This document shows positions 8,075 through 17,812 of a stretch of 64,000 nucleotides of DNA, in pieces; position 1 is the stretch's first letter; each line of letters opens with the position of its first letter. The notes below the pieces were generated by a model. It searched no databases. It was not told the origin of the DNA and worked only from the letters and a program-made list of their open reading frames with translations. Where the stretch lies: assembly GCA_029863175.1 (NCBI GenBank), contig JAOTVX010000004.1:76423-140422 (forward strand), given 5' to 3'. The position numbers and the translations under genes are program-made. Origin of the DNA: Betaproteobacteria bacterium (GTDB lineage Bacteria; Pseudomonadota; Gammaproteobacteria; Burkholderiales; SG8-41).

Positions 8075-8255
8075 CCTTGTCGCGACGTAGTGAGAACATC
8101 ATCGGAAGCTCGGTGTGGTCCCTTAAGCGATTCACGATCAGTGACGCGCTCGGCTCGCCAACCCTGGCGACCGGTACGCGCCGCCGCCCAGGGCACTCGA
8201 AACGAACGGAAGATCGGGAACGAAAGCGTCGTGCGTCCAACGACGCAAGACTCAC
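8067..8255 (-). CDS. Possible small protein coupled to the TlpA gene
   Basis: A GTG-initiated frame of 62 residues whose TGA overlaps the start of the TlpA/CcmG gene by 8 bases, an arrangement compatible with translational coupling. The product is basic (DARRFRSRSSVRFECPGRRR) with a hydrophilic tail (NRLRDHTELPMMFSLRRDKDV). I recognise no family and see no signal peptide. It could be the decayed end of a longer gene or just an open frame in GC-rich DNA. Listed because the 8075-8297 gap otherwise holds nothing. Confidence 0.2.
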   Translation of the reverse strand: MSLASLDARRFRSRSSVRFECPGRRRVPVARVGEPSASLIVNRLRDHTELPMMFSLRRDKDV

Positions 8256-8297
8256 ACGGAGAGCCGGACTAACGGCTCCGTATGACGACGCGGGGGA

Positions 8298-8678
8298 TCA
8301 AATACGAAGGTTGCCGAAGAGTATGAACAACTTGGGTCCGGCGACCTTCGGGGCCCATGCGATGCGGGCACGGGTCGGTTCGGTCCTGACCGACAGACAC
8401 GGACCAGAAAAGGCCGGTATGGGAATGATGTTTAAATCATTGGCCGCGAGTTCCTGCGTCGGATCGCGATAGCTTTGGACGCACTGCGTAAGACAGAGAG
8501 CATCACCATTAGCCACATGCTCCGGGTGTCCCATGGCAGTGGGATGAGACTGAGCTGCCGCCATGGCAACCATGTTGCCCAGGCCCGCAATGCATGCGGA
8601 GACACTCGCCCCGGCGTTGTTTGCAATGAACATCGCCGCGACGAATGTGATCAGGTAACGAAATCGCTTCTTTCTCAT
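8298..8678 (-). CDS. Small exported protein with Cys/His/Met, FNR-type promoter
   Basis: A 126-residue protein from ATG 8678, chosen because a signal peptide follows at once (MRKKRFRYLITFVAAMFIANNAGA). The mature part has HPTAMGHPEHV and LCLTQCVQ and ends PKLFILFGNLRI. That ending resembles the tail of the protein at 25684-26082 (PAFILFANFRS), and both genes are preceded by the same kind of promoter, so they look like diverged paralogues. I cannot name the family. The histidine, methionine and paired cysteines suggest metal binding in the periplasm. It is the first gene upstream of the TlpA cluster but about 40 bp from the nearest coupled frame. Confidence 0.55.
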   Translation of the reverse strand: MRKKRFRYLITFVAAMFIANNAGASVSACIAGLGNMVAMAAAQSHPTAMGHPEHVANGDALCLTQCVQSYRDPTQELAANDLNIIPIPAFSGPCLSVRTEPTRARIAWAPKVAGPKLFILFGNLRI

Positions 8679-8744
8679 ACCCGTTGCCGCACAACACCCG
8701 GACCGCGTCCGGGCGCGCATGGCAATTGTCAAAATATCAATGCC

Positions 8745-8785
8745 ATGCTAATCCTACCCGTGTAGCGAGCCTTGATCTATGTCAA
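8745..8785 (-). promoter_or_regulatory. FNR/ANR-type class II promoter
   Basis: TTGATCTATGTCAA (8772-8785) is a near-perfect FNR-family dyad. A TAGCAT -10 element (8745-8750 on the minus strand) lies 21 bp downstream, with the 8298-8678 gene about 65 bp further on. The layout is nearly identical to the one at 26096-26137. Confidence 0.6.
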
Positions 8786-9093
8786 ATCTCCCGTTGCAAG
8801 ACGCAAAACGTGGGACTATGTCACGCTGAAGGGTTGGTTGAGTGGGTCTCTAACGGACCGGTCGGAAGCCCTGAACGTCTCAAGTCGGCCAATAGCGGTC
8901 ATTGGCCAGACGATCGTGAGGCTTTTCTTGATCCATCATGCCTCCTTGCGCAGGACACGATTTTTTGTGCAGCGTCCCACGTTAATGCCGTGATCCGCTT
9001 GATGAGTGACGACCCCACGCGCACAATGCCGATTTACAAATCGCCTTTTAGGTTAACTACTTCATGTGGCGACGACAAAGATAGACGTGACTC
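8786..9093. other. Gap without recognised gene
   Basis: About 300 bases between the FNR-type box and the DUF302 remnant. Only short, compositionally poor open frames are present. No repeat, RNA gene or terminator was recognised. Confidence 0.5.
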
Positions 9094-9255
9094 ATGTATT
9101 ACATAGTGGAAACGGACAAATCATTCGATCAAGCGTCGGCAGCTCTTGAACTGGCGGTTAAACGTAATAGCTTTGGGATACTGCATGTTGTCAAAGAGGT
9201 TGAGGAACAAACCGTACGAATGGTCGACGAAGCGAAAATTTGTATTTTTGGATGA
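9094..9255 (+). pseudogene. DUF302 gene remnant
   Basis: The frame starts with MYYIVETDKSFDQASAALEL and FGILHV, the characteristic opening of DUF302 proteins, small dimeric proteins often seen with metal and thiol genes. The similarity stops at about residue 32 and the frame ends at a TGA after 53 codons, about half the usual length. The +1 frame that continues (about 9179-9363) reads plausibly but does not restore the DUF302 core. I infer a frameshifted and truncated remnant. Its AT-richer composition differs from the flanking genes. Confidence 0.45.
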
Positions 9256-9527
9256 AAGCGGGTCGGTGCACTCGAGCCATGCTGCGTTCCACGAGAGTTA
9301 CGAGCAAGCCCTGGGCTTAAAGAGCAGAGCACCGGTTCCGCCGCCTGAACCGCAGATCCCGTGAACGGCGTGACAAAGTACGGAAAGTTGTTGCGGGTTG
9401 CCTGCCCCGCTTCCCTGATAGCAAGCCGGGTATTAGCGGCCCGGGTGGAAAATCGCTCGCAGCTCCGGCGCGATGGACGCGGGATCGCTTGTGCGCTGGA
9501 TCAGAGACTAGACTTGAAGAGACGCAA

Positions 9528-10592
9528 ATGAGACGCGTCACGGCATTATTGTTAGCGATGCTACCGCTTCTGCTTACCACATGCGGTCGGGAAGCTCCGC
9601 CGGCTAAGATGCCGCCCCCACCCGAGCTCAAGACTGGGGCCGTCGAAGTGCGCGAGGTCGATCTTTCCTATTCCGCGGATGCCGTGGTCGAGGCGGTGCG
9701 CCAATCCACCGTCGCGGCACAGATTGCGGGGCGCATAGTCGATATCCGGTTTGACGTGGGCGATTATGTGAAGCAGGGCGAAGTGCTCGTGCGCATCGAC
9801 GAGCGCGCCGCCTCGCAGGCGTTGGCCGCCAGCGAGGCGCAGGTGCGGGAAGCGCGCGCGACATTCCGCAACGCGCGGGCAGACTATGAGCGCTCGCGTC
9901 AGCTCTTCGCCCAGAAGTTCATCAGCCAGGCCGCCCTCGATAAGGCCGAGGCAGCCTACAAGACCGCGCAGGCGCGCCTCGCGGCTCTGCTCGCCGGTGC
10001 CGGCCAGGCGGCAACCGAGCGCAGTTTCGCGACCATCGTCGCCCCCTACAGCGGTGTCGTGTCGGCGCGCCACGTGGAGTTGGGCGAGATGGCAAACCCG
10101 GGCAAACCGCTCATGACGGGCTTCGATCCGTCGACGCTACGCGTCGTCGCAACCGTACCGCAGGCACAGGTGTCAGCAATCCAGACGAGCGGCAGGGCCC
10201 GCGTCGAGATCCCCTCGCTGAACATGTGGGTCGATGCGACGCGGCTGACGGTCGTGCCTTCAGCTGATCCCCGCACGCACACGACCCGCATCCGGCTGGA
10301 GCTGCCGGCGGACGGGCACGGCGTTTATCCGGGTGTATTCGCCCGCGCGCATTTCCTCGTGGGAAGAGCACCGCGGCTGTTGGCGCCGCGCGAAGCGGTG
10401 ATCTACCGGAGCGAGGTGACCGGCGTTTATGTCGTGGACGACAGCGGCCACCCGCGGCTGCGCCAGATCCGGCTGGGCACCGCTGCCGATGAGCACTCTG
10501 TCGAGGTGCTCTCGGGGCTGCGGCCGGGCGAGCGCGTTGCGCTCGAGCCAATCAAAGCGGGCATGTCCGCTGGGACCGCCGTGGCGCGGTAA
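9528..10592 (+). CDS. RND efflux periplasmic adaptor (membrane fusion) lipoprotein
   Basis: About 354 residues from ATG 9528, chosen because the lipoprotein signal follows directly (TALLLAMLPLLLTTCGRE, lipobox TTC). The sequence shows the membrane-fusion order: a biotinyl-lipoyl half (AGRIVDIRFDVGDYVKQGEVL), a helical hairpin (ASEAQVREARATFRNARADYERSRQLF), a second lipoyl half (FATIVAPYSGVVSARHVELGE) and a beta-barrel end. It links the inner-membrane RND pump encoded 23 bp downstream with an outer-membrane channel. No channel gene is adjacent; the TolC-type gene at 29 kb is on the other strand. Substrate cannot be deduced. Confidence 0.85.
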   Translation: MRRVTALLLAMLPLLLTTCGREAPPAKMPPPPELKTGAVEVREVDLSYSADAVVEAVRQSTVAAQIAGRIVDIRFDVGDYVKQGEVLVRIDERAASQALAASEAQVREARATFRNARADYERSRQLFAQKFISQAALDKAEAAYKTAQARLAALLAGAGQAATERSFATIVAPYSGVVSARHVELGEMANPGKPLMTGFDPSTLRVVATVPQAQVSAIQTSGRARVEIPSLNMWVDATRLTVVPSADPRTHTTRIRLELPADGHGVYPGVFARAHFLVGRAPRLLAPREAVIYRSEVTGVYVVDDSGHPRLRQIRLGTAADEHSVEVLSGLRPGERVALEPIKAGMSAGTAVAR

Positions 10593-10615
10593 GGCGCCCG
10601 CCACCGCCGCCGCTC

Positions 10616-13600
10616 ATGGGCGTATCCGGACGCATCGCCGGGTTTTTCCAGGACTCGCAGCTCACACCGCTGCTCGCCCTCATCGCCTTCCTCCTCGGCC
10701 TGTTTGCGATCGCGGTCACACCCCGCGAGGAAGAGCCGCAAATCAACGTGACGATGGCGAACGTGTTAATCCCGTTTCCCGGGGCCTCCGCGCGCGACGT
10801 GGAGGCGCTGATCGCCACCCCTGCCGAGCAGGTCGTCTCCCAGATCAGCGGCGTGGAGCACGTCTTCTCGGTATCGCGCCCCGGCATGGCTGTGCTCACC
10901 GTGCAATACGAGGTGGGCGTGCCGCGCATCGACGCGCTGGTGCGGCTCTATGACACCATCAACTCCAACCGCGACTGGGTCTCGCCCGAGCTCGGCATCC
11001 TCGAGCCGATCATCAAGCCCAAAGGGATCGACGACGTGCCGGTCGTGACACTCACGCTCTGGAGCGCGGATCCACGCCAGGGTGCTTTCGAGCTCGAGCG
11101 GGTAGCGCACGCCGCCGAAATAGAGCTGAAGCGGGTCCCCGGCACGCGCGAAGTCCAGACGCTGGGCGGGCCGGGGCGCATGGTGCGCGTCCTGCTCGAT
11201 GCGGATCGCTTGAACGCGCATGGCGTCTCGGCAATTGACGTGAGAAATGCGCTGCAGCTCGCCAATGTCAGTCTGCCCACGGGCAAGCTCGTTCGCGGGA
11301 ACCGCGAGGTGGTCGTGGAGACCGGGAACTATCTTGAATCAGCCGAGGACGTGAGAAGCCTTGTGATCGGCACCTTCGAGCAGCGCCCCGTCTTCGTGTC
11401 GGATGTCGCCGAAGTCGTCGACGGTCCCGATCAGCCTGCCCGATATGTCTGGAGCGGCATGGGCCCTGGGGGCTGGCGCGAAGGCACCGCGGCGGTTGGG
11501 GAGCAGCCCGCCGTAACCCTGCAGGTCACCAAGAAAGCGGGCGAGAATGCCGTCGAAGTTGCCACAGATGTGCTGAAGCGCGTGGAGGAGCTGCGCGGCA
11601 CGATCATCCCGCACGACGTTCACCTGACTGTCACGCGCAACTATGGCGCGACTGCCGACGAAAAGGCGCGGCAGCTGATTCAGAAACTCATCTTTGCGAC
11701 GTTTTCGGTGGTCGTGCTGGTGTTCATCGCACTCGGCCGCCGGGAGGCGCTGATCGTCGGCGCGGCGGTCCTGCTGACGCTGGCCGCGACGTTGTTCGCC
11801 TCATGGGCATGGGGATTCACGCTTAACCGGGTGTCGCTATTCGCGTTGATCTTCTCAATCGGCATATTGGTCGATGACGCAATCGTCGTCGTGGAAAATA
11901 TCCACCGCCGGATGAGTCGCGAGCGCCGTCCCTTGCGAGAGGTGATCCCCGCCGCCGTGGACGAAGTGGGCGGACCCACGATTCTGGCCACGCTGACCGT
12001 AATCGCCGCGCTGCTCCCGATGGCTTTCGTCACCGGACTCATGGGGCCGTACATGAGCCCGATCCCGATCAATGCGAGCATGGGCATGCTGATCTCGCTT
12101 GCGATCGCCTTCACCGTGACCCCCTGGCTCGCGTTGAAGCTGTTGGGCAAGGCAGCCCCGCAGACGGCTGCTGGCGGGCGGCTCGAGGCGTTGTTTCAAC
12201 GGCTACTGGGCCCATTCGTCGCCCATGCGCGCGCCGCCGCCAACCGGCGCGCGCTGCTCTATACCGTGCTCGCCCTCATTCTCGCCTCGATTTCGCTCGC
12301 GGGCGTGAAGCTTGTCGTGTTGAAGATGCTTCCTTTCGACAACAAGTCCGAGTTCCAGGTCGTGGTCGACATGCCGGCAGGCACTCCGGTCGAGATAACC
12401 GCCGCGGCGCTGCACGACATGGGCGCCTATCTCGGCACCGTCCCCGAGGTCACCGACTATCAGGCCTACGCAGGCCTCGCTTCGCCCATCAATTTCAACG
12501 GGCTCGTGCGGCAGTATTACCTGCGCAATGCCTCCGAGGTCGGCGACATCCAGGTCAACCTCGTCGCCAAGGCCAAGCGCAGCCGCAAGAGCCACGAGAT
12601 CGCGCAGGCGGTACGCCCCCGGCTCGAGGAAATTGCGCGCCGCTGGGAAGCCGAGGTCAAGGTGGTCGAGGTGCCCCCCGGCCCGCCGGTGCTCTCACCC
12701 ATCGTGGCTGAAGTCTACGGGCCCGATGAAGCGGGCCGCATTCGCGTCGCCAAGCGCGTGCGCGAGGTCTTCGAGACCACGCCCGGCATCGTCGGCATCG
12801 ACGACTCCGTCGCGGATCCCGCGCCGCGCATGCTGCTAAAAGTGGACCAGAGCAAGGCCGCACTGCTTGGCGTGTCGCGACGCGACGTGGTCGAAACGAT
12901 GCGCATGGGGCTATCGGGCGCAAATGTTACGCCGATCCACGACGGGCAATCCAAGTACGAGGTTCCCGTGCGCATCTTATTGCCCCCGGAGCGCCAAGGT
13001 GCCCTCGAAGGATTCCTCAAGCTCACGATCCGCACGTCCGGCGGCGATCTCGTCCCGCTGTCCGAAGTCGTGAGGGTGTCGAAAAACGAGCGGGATCGTC
13101 CGATTTATCACAAGGACCTGTTGCCGGTGGTCTACGTGGTTGGCGACCAAGCCGGGCGGGTAGACAGCCCGCTCTACGGAATGTTTGCGGCGCGCGCACG
13201 GCTCGCGGGCACGCCGCTCGATGAAGGCGGCGTGCTCGGCGAGTACTTCATACGGCAGCCCTCCGACCCGTACCGCGAGTACGCGATCAAGTGGAACGGC
13301 GAATGGCAAGTGACCTACGAGACCTTCCGCGACATGGGCCTCGCCTACGCTGTGGGACTGATTCTCATCTACATCCTGGTCGTCGCCCAATTTCGCTCAT
13401 ATCTCACCCCGCTCATCATCATGGCCCCGATTCCGCTCACGGTAATCGGCGTCATGCCGGGGCACGCGCTGCTCGGCGCCAATTTCACGGCCACATCCAT
13501 GATTGGCATGATTGCGCTCGCCGGCATCATCGTGCGCAACTCGATCCTGCTGGTCGACTTCATGAACCTCAAAGTGGCTGAAGGAGTCGATTTCCGGGAC

Positions 13601-13813
13601 GCCATCATGCAATCAGCGGCCGCGCGCGCGAAGCCGATTGCGCTCACCGCCGCGGCCGCGATGCTGGGGGCGCTCTTCATCCTGGACGATCCAATTTTCA
13701 ACGGGCTCGCGATTTCTCTAATATTCGGGATCCTGGTCTCGACCTTGCTGACGCTGGTCGTAATCCCCGTCTTGTACTACGCCGTCTATCGCCGGAAGTT
13801 TCAGCCGGCTTGA
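10616..13813 (+). CDS. RND-family efflux permease
   Basis: A 1065-residue inner-membrane pump with the usual RND duplicated layout. There is an N-terminal helix, a large periplasmic loop, a central helix bundle with the proton-relay region (IGILVDDAIVVVENIHRR near residue 415), a second loop, and a C-terminal bundle (TSMIGMIALAGIIVRNSILLVDF). It uses the proton gradient to expel substrates and forms a tripartite pump with the adaptor encoded just upstream. The DDA motif is that of drug/hydrophobe-type pumps, and I see no clear metal-site signature, so despite the metal-rich neighbourhood a metal substrate is not implied. Length and motifs are complete. Confidence 0.85.
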   Translation: MGVSGRIAGFFQDSQLTPLLALIAFLLGLFAIAVTPREEEPQINVTMANVLIPFPGASARDVEALIATPAEQVVSQISGVEHVFSVSRPGMAVLTVQYEVGVPRIDALVRLYDTINSNRDWVSPELGILEPIIKPKGIDDVPVVTLTLWSADPRQGAFELERVAHAAEIELKRVPGTREVQTLGGPGRMVRVLLDADRLNAHGVSAIDVRNALQLANVSLPTGKLVRGNREVVVETGNYLESAEDVRSLVIGTFEQRPVFVSDVAEVVDGPDQPARYVWSGMGPGGWREGTAAVGEQPAVTLQVTKKAGENAVEVATDVLKRVEELRGTIIPHDVHLTVTRNYGATADEKARQLIQKLIFATFSVVVLVFIALGRREALIVGAAVLLTLAATLFASWAWGFTLNRVSLFALIFSIGILVDDAIVVVENIHRRMSRERRPLREVIPAAVDEVGGPTILATLTVIAALLPMAFVTGLMGPYMSPIPINASMGMLISLAIAFTVTPWLALKLLGKAAPQTAAGGRLEALFQRLLGPFVAHARAAANRRALLYTVLALILASISLAGVKLVVLKMLPFDNKSEFQVVVDMPAGTPVEITAAALHDMGAYLGTVPEVTDYQAYAGLASPINFNGLVRQYYLRNASEVGDIQVNLVAKAKRSRKSHEIAQAVRPRLEEIARRWEAEVKVVEVPPGPPVLSPIVAEVYGPDEAGRIRVAKRVREVFETTPGIVGIDDSVADPAPRMLLKVDQSKAALLGVSRRDVVETMRMGLSGANVTPIHDGQSKYEVPVRILLPPERQGALEGFLKLTIRTSGGDLVPLSEVVRVSKNERDRPIYHKDLLPVVYVVGDQAGRVDSPLYGMFAARARLAGTPLDEGGVLGEYFIRQPSDPYREYAIKWNGEWQVTYETFRDMGLAYAVGLILIYILVVAQFRSYLTPLIIMAPIPLTVIGVMPGHALLGANFTATSMIGMIALAGIIVRNSILLVDFMNLKVAEGVDFRDAIMQSAAARAKPIALTAAAAMLGALFILDDPIFNGLAISLIFGILVSTLLTLVVIPVLYYAVYRRKFQPA

Positions 13814-13832
13814 AGCTGCGCCGGTTGTCGGG

Positions 13833-13856
13833 GCCGACGCGCGCGGCTGATTTTTT
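13833..13856 (+). terminator. Putative terminator after the RND operon
   Basis: GCCG-ACGCGCG-CGGC forms a short GC hairpin (13833-13847) followed by TGATTTTTT. It lies 20 bases after the permease stop. The stem is short, so strength is uncertain. Confidence 0.4.
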
Positions 13857-14042
13857 GACGTTAAGGGTCCACTTTGGGCCGAAACCGGACATTCACCTAA
13901 TCAAAAATCGGCTCAGAATATGGCAAACGGGTAGGGCATTGCCTGCCCGAGAGTGCGTCAGCCAATGTGAAGTTGGCAGACTTTGACGATTGCCGCGTGC
14001 CTGCGGCGGCCGATCGGACAAGGTCTTACAAAGTTCCGTGCC

Positions 14043-14849
14043 TCAGGCAGGCGGCCGGTACCAGCGCGCCGGGCGCTTCTCGGCGAACGACGCGAGCCCT
14101 TCTGCCGCCTCCACCGATTGCCGCTTGGCGGCGTGCTGCGCGACCAGGCGCGTAAAAGTCTCGTCGCTCATCCTGCCCCACGCGTACTCGAGCGCGACGG
14201 CCTTGGTCTGCGCGTTCGCGACGGGGGCGTTCTGCAGCAGCTGGTCGACTGCGCGCTCGCCCGCGGCTTCGAGCTCGGCGAGCGGCACGACTTCGTGCGC
14301 CAGGCCGATGCGGCGCGCCTCGTGCGCGTCGAAGCGCTCCCCGGTCTGCGCGTAGCGCCTGACCTGCCGCACGCCGATCGCGTCGGCGAGCTGCGGCAGG
14401 ATGATGCCGCCCATCAGGCCCCAGCGCGTCTCCGCGATCGAGAACACGGCGTCTTCCGCCGCGATCACGACGTCGCACGCGGCGACGATCCCGGTTCCGC
14501 CGCCGAAGCAGCCCCCCTGCACGAGCGCGACGGTCGGCACCGGAAGCTCGTTCAGGCGCCGCACTACGGTCGCGGTGTCGCACGACGCGGCGAGGTTGTC
14601 CTCGGCCGGGCGCGCCGCCAGCGCGCGTATCCACTTGAGGTCCGCGCCCGCCTGGAAGTGCTTGCCCGCGCCGCGCAGCACGACGACGCGCAAGGAAGGT
14701 TCCTTGCCGAGAGTATCCATCGCGCCGAGCACGCCGGCGATGAACTCGCCGTTGTACGCATTGTTGACCTCGGGTCGATTGAAGGTGACGGTGGCGACGC
14801 CGCGCGCGTCGAGGCGCCAGAGGATCGGGGAGGAGGGATCGGAGGTCAT
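14043..14849 (-). CDS. Enoyl-CoA hydratase/isomerase family protein (LiuC-like)
   Basis: A 268-residue crotonase-fold protein. The oxyanion-hole region (KHFQAGADLKWIRALAA) and the second signature (VALVQGGCFGGGTGIVAACDVVIAAEDAVF) are intact, and the C-terminus WYRPPA is typical of short hydratases. In betaproteobacteria, the closest type is methylglutaconyl-CoA hydratase of leucine degradation, but the other leucine genes (carboxylase subunits, isovaleryl-CoA dehydrogenase) are not here, so the exact substrate stays open. It is followed by a small truncated gene on the same strand. Confidence 0.75.
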   Translation of the reverse strand: MTSDPSSPILWRLDARGVATVTFNRPEVNNAYNGEFIAGVLGAMDTLGKEPSLRVVVLRGAGKHFQAGADLKWIRALAARPAEDNLAASCDTATVVRRLNELPVPTVALVQGGCFGGGTGIVAACDVVIAAEDAVFSIAETRWGLMGGIILPQLADAIGVRQVRRYAQTGERFDAHEARRIGLAHEVVPLAELEAAGERAVDQLLQNAPVANAQTKAVALEYAWGRMSDETFTRLVAQHAAKRQSVEAAEGLASFAEKRPARWYRPPA

Positions 14850-14862
14850 GGCGAGGGTTCCT

Positions 14863-15069
14863 TTAGTGAGGATCGATTCGGCGTACGGCGCGCGCCGTCA
14901 CGGAGCGCAGGGCAGTGGTGTAATAGTTCTGCTGATAGGCCGCGTAGCCTTCCTTGTACTGGTTCAGGAGCTTTGGATCATCGGGCAGATCCTTCGGACC
15001 GTGCGCCAGCGCGACCAGCGGGACGGCAAGCGCCAGAATCAAACCAGGATTAATGTATTTCAGCACCAT
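14863..15069 (-). CDS. Small exported protein, probably truncated Sel1/TPR type
   Basis: A 68-residue product with a signal peptide (YINPGLILALAVPLVALAHG) followed by YKEGYAAYQQNYYTTALR, which looks like the first helix pair of a Sel1/TPR-repeat protein. The sequence then turns into a short basic tail (SVTARAVRRIDPH) and stops just before the crotonase gene. Normal family members continue with several repeats. I read it as the 5' part of a gene truncated by rearrangement. Whether it is still made is unclear. Confidence 0.4.
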   Translation of the reverse strand: MVLKYINPGLILALAVPLVALAHGPKDLPDDPKLLNQYKEGYAAYQQNYYTTALRSVTARAVRRIDPH

Positions 15070-15194
15070 CGAACGCTCCCTGCCTTCCAGTTGAACCGGG
15101 TCGAAACGAGCATAGCAAACGACAGCGTAGTTTCCGGCATTCCCCGAAAGCGACCGCCGAGATCATGCCCGCTCGCGCCGCGCCCCGATCGCCA

Positions 15195-17135
15195 TCAGGC
15201 CATCCCTGGCGGCATAGGACAATCCAAAACACCCGCAAAGGCGCGCAATAACTCTACTTCGACCGCTGATACTCTCTGATCGTGTCCGATACTCACGACA
15301 CAGGCCTTCAGTAATCGGGATTTCGCCAAGGGTTTTAATTGTTCCAATTTCCTCAAGGCCAGATCCAGATCCGCAACCTTGATTTGGTCTTTCGCCAGTA
15401 ATACTAACCCGCTTGACGCCAGCGCTTCGGCCGCCGCACCAAATGCTTCTTCCATAGCGCTTTGATTTTGAGCGCCGGCATGAGCCATTACCGAGAGTAG
15501 AACTTCACACTCCTTCTTGAGTTGCCCGGGATCGGAATAGCGCGCTTTCATGGGTGCTAGTTTGAAGAACTGCCCGTCCAGATGCCTGAACAGGATCTTC
15601 TGCAATGACCACTCCAGCAGGTCAACCCTGGAGTCCATCTCGATCAACGCGATCAGATTTCCCTTGAACGATTTGTACTGATTGAGCGACAACTGCTTTA
15701 GCGCCGGAATGGCGATATCAATGACCGGCAGACGGAATTTGATATCCAGATTATCCGTCTGCGGCATCAACGTGAGTGTCAATGCGTAAACATCCGGATC
15801 GGCATAATCCTGTAATTGCTTCAACTGCATGGCGCGAACCTCTTGCCCCTTGTCGAGCGCAAGGGAATAGATGACTGCCCGGGCGCCGTGGGGTTCCCGC
15901 GCAGCCTCTTGGATGACCATCGACAACTCTGTTAGCAGTGAGTGGGCGTGATCGACTGCTTCCTGTTTCGGGTTGCCAACCTGATCTATCGCAGTCATGA
16001 CATCGGCAACCGCTGCGCCGGCGGCAACGGCCGCGACCTTTTTGGCAACTGCCTGACGCGTCATGGTCTCCGATCCACCGGCCTGCTCCTCATCCTGAAC
16101 CGCGTCGGGCGGGTCGGAGAAATCGAACTTGCCGTCCCAATGCGGATCAAGGCGCAGAATGCGCTTTGTCAGCGGCGGGTGCGTGGAGGACAACCACTGC
16201 ATGAGACCCGAAATCCCCTGGGCGAAAAAAGCATGGCTGACTTCGGGCGCGCCGGGATTCTCCACTTTTGAACCGGACTCCAGCCCCCCGATTCTCTTCA
16301 ACGCGCCCGCAATCCCGTTCGGGTTGCGCGTAAACTGAACCGCCGAGGCGTCTGCCAGGTATTCCCGTTGCCGACTCACCGAGGCTCTTATCAGGCCGCC
16401 GAAAAACGTGCCCGCAAAACCGATGGCCATCAGCCCGATGGCGAGCGCCAATATTGCGCCCGCGCCTTTGTCATTGCTGCGCCGGCGCCCCGACAATGAC
16501 GTCGAATACAGCAGATAATAACCAAGAATTCCCAGAATCAGGATGCCATTCAGCGCGCCGATCAAGCGAATGTTGAGCCGCATATCGCCATTGAAAATAT
16601 GGCTGAATTCATGGGCGATTACGCCTTGCAGCTGTTCTCGGCTCAAATGATCGATAGTCCCCTGGGTAACGCCGATGATTGCATCGCGCGGCGAAAATCC
16701 CGCCGCAAAGGCGTTAATGCCCTGTTCATTCGCGAGCAGATAAACCGGCGGCGCAGGCGTGCCGGAAGCGATGGCCATTTCTTCCACCACGTTTAACAGT
16801 TTGCGTTGCTTGAGGTCCTGCGTATTGCGTGGAATCAATTGCCCGCCCAGCGACTCCGCAACAACCTTGCCGCCCGCGGATAAGGCCATGATCTTGTAGG
16901 CACTGCCCGCAAGGACCACAACACTGACACCGGCACCTACAGCGGCAAATGTTTGCCAATCCATTTGCCGGACTAATGTCCCGCCATCACGCAACTGCTG
17001 ACTATCGATAAAACCAAACACAATCATGACCAATAAATTGGTCATGATGATCAAGGCGATCACAGCAAGAATAAACAGGACGACAAGCAGAACCGTGTTC
17101 TTACGCACACGGTCTTGCGATTCAAAGAAATTCAT
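15195..17135 (-). CDS. M48-family membrane metalloprotease (HtpX-like, long form)
   Basis: A 646-residue membrane protease. Two N-terminal helices (TVLLVVLFILAVIALIIMTN and the following VMIVFGF region) precede the zinc site HEFSH in GVIAHEFSHIFNGDM (near residue 175), then further helices and the third-ligand region (QREYLADASAVQFTRN). A long, mostly helical C-terminal region of more than 250 residues is absent from classical HtpX. The family degrades damaged membrane proteins. The LemA gene lies 29 bp upstream on the same strand, a widespread pairing. The start at 17135 gives the first helix directly. Confidence 0.85.
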   Translation of the reverse strand: MNFFESQDRVRKNTVLLVVLFILAVIALIIMTNLLVMIVFGFIDSQQLRDGGTLVRQMDWQTFAAVGAGVSVVVLAGSAYKIMALSAGGKVVAESLGGQLIPRNTQDLKQRKLLNVVEEMAIASGTPAPPVYLLANEQGINAFAAGFSPRDAIIGVTQGTIDHLSREQLQGVIAHEFSHIFNGDMRLNIRLIGALNGILILGILGYYLLYSTSLSGRRRSNDKGAGAILALAIGLMAIGFAGTFFGGLIRASVSRQREYLADASAVQFTRNPNGIAGALKRIGGLESGSKVENPGAPEVSHAFFAQGISGLMQWLSSTHPPLTKRILRLDPHWDGKFDFSDPPDAVQDEEQAGGSETMTRQAVAKKVAAVAAGAAVADVMTAIDQVGNPKQEAVDHAHSLLTELSMVIQEAAREPHGARAVIYSLALDKGQEVRAMQLKQLQDYADPDVYALTLTLMPQTDNLDIKFRLPVIDIAIPALKQLSLNQYKSFKGNLIALIEMDSRVDLLEWSLQKILFRHLDGQFFKLAPMKARYSDPGQLKKECEVLLSVMAHAGAQNQSAMEEAFGAAAEALASSGLVLLAKDQIKVADLDLALRKLEQLKPLAKSRLLKACVVSIGHDQRVSAVEVELLRAFAGVLDCPMPPGMA

Positions 17136-17164
17136 CGTTTGAACGCCAGGATGAACCCCTGCGA

Positions 17165-17767
17165 TCAGAACGAGACTTTCGGCGCGGCCTGTATGGCCGC
17201 ACTGTCTTCAAATTCCAGTAACACCGCATCCTGTGCGTGGCCAAACATTGGCGCAAAGAAAACCGGTGGGAACGACTGTTTATAGATGTTATAGGCCATC
17301 ACCTGGTCATTAAAGGCCTGCCGGGCGAAGGACACCTTATTTTCAGTGGTCGTCAGTTGCTCGCTTAACTGCAGCATATTCTGACTGGCCTTGAGATCCG
17401 GATAGGCTTCCATCACCATTTTCATATTCAGCAAGGCGCCGGACAGCTTACCTTCGGCGCCGATCAAGCCCTTCATCGCCGCGGCGTCGCCCGGAGCCGC
17501 CGCCGCGTTGGACAACATCTTGGATGCCTCGTTACGCGCCGCGACTACCGATTCCAGGGTTTGGCGTTCGTGCTTGATGTAACCCTTTGCGGTCTCGACA
17601 AGATTTGGAATCAGATCGTAACGTCGTTTTAACTGTACTTCTATCTGTGCGAAAGCGTTCTTATATCGATTCTTTAGTGTGACCAGGTTATTGAAAATCG
17701 CGATCACGTAAAAAACCAACAGCGCGAGGACGACTAATACGCCTATGACGATCAGTGTGGCATCCAT
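17165..17767 (-). CDS. lemA: LemA family protein
   Basis: A 200-residue protein with one N-terminal helix (LIVIGVLVVLALLVFYVIAIFNNL) and a long helical domain carrying the family signatures QIEVQLKRRYDLIPNLVETAKGY and FNDQVMAYN, ending in FPPVFFAPMFG. LemA proteins are membrane-associated and are commonly coexpressed with M48 proteases, as here. Their biochemical role is not established. The length is normal and the start gives the anchor at the N-terminus. Confidence 0.85.
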   Translation of the reverse strand: MDATLIVIGVLVVLALLVFYVIAIFNNLVTLKNRYKNAFAQIEVQLKRRYDLIPNLVETAKGYIKHERQTLESVVAARNEASKMLSNAAAAPGDAAAMKGLIGAEGKLSGALLNMKMVMEAYPDLKASQNMLQLSEQLTTTENKVSFARQAFNDQVMAYNIYKQSFPPVFFAPMFGHAQDAVLLEFEDSAAIQAAPKVSF

Positions 17768-17812
17768 ATTATTTTGGCCTTTATCGTAGTTAAACTGTTG
17801 TCACCGAGAGGG

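Noticed and set aside
17023..17048. 12-base-arm palindrome (ATCATGACCAAT/ATTGGTCATGAT) as operator
   Set aside because: It lies inside the first membrane helices of the M48 protease gene, encoding repetitive IMTNLLVMI; internal operator activity is not supported.
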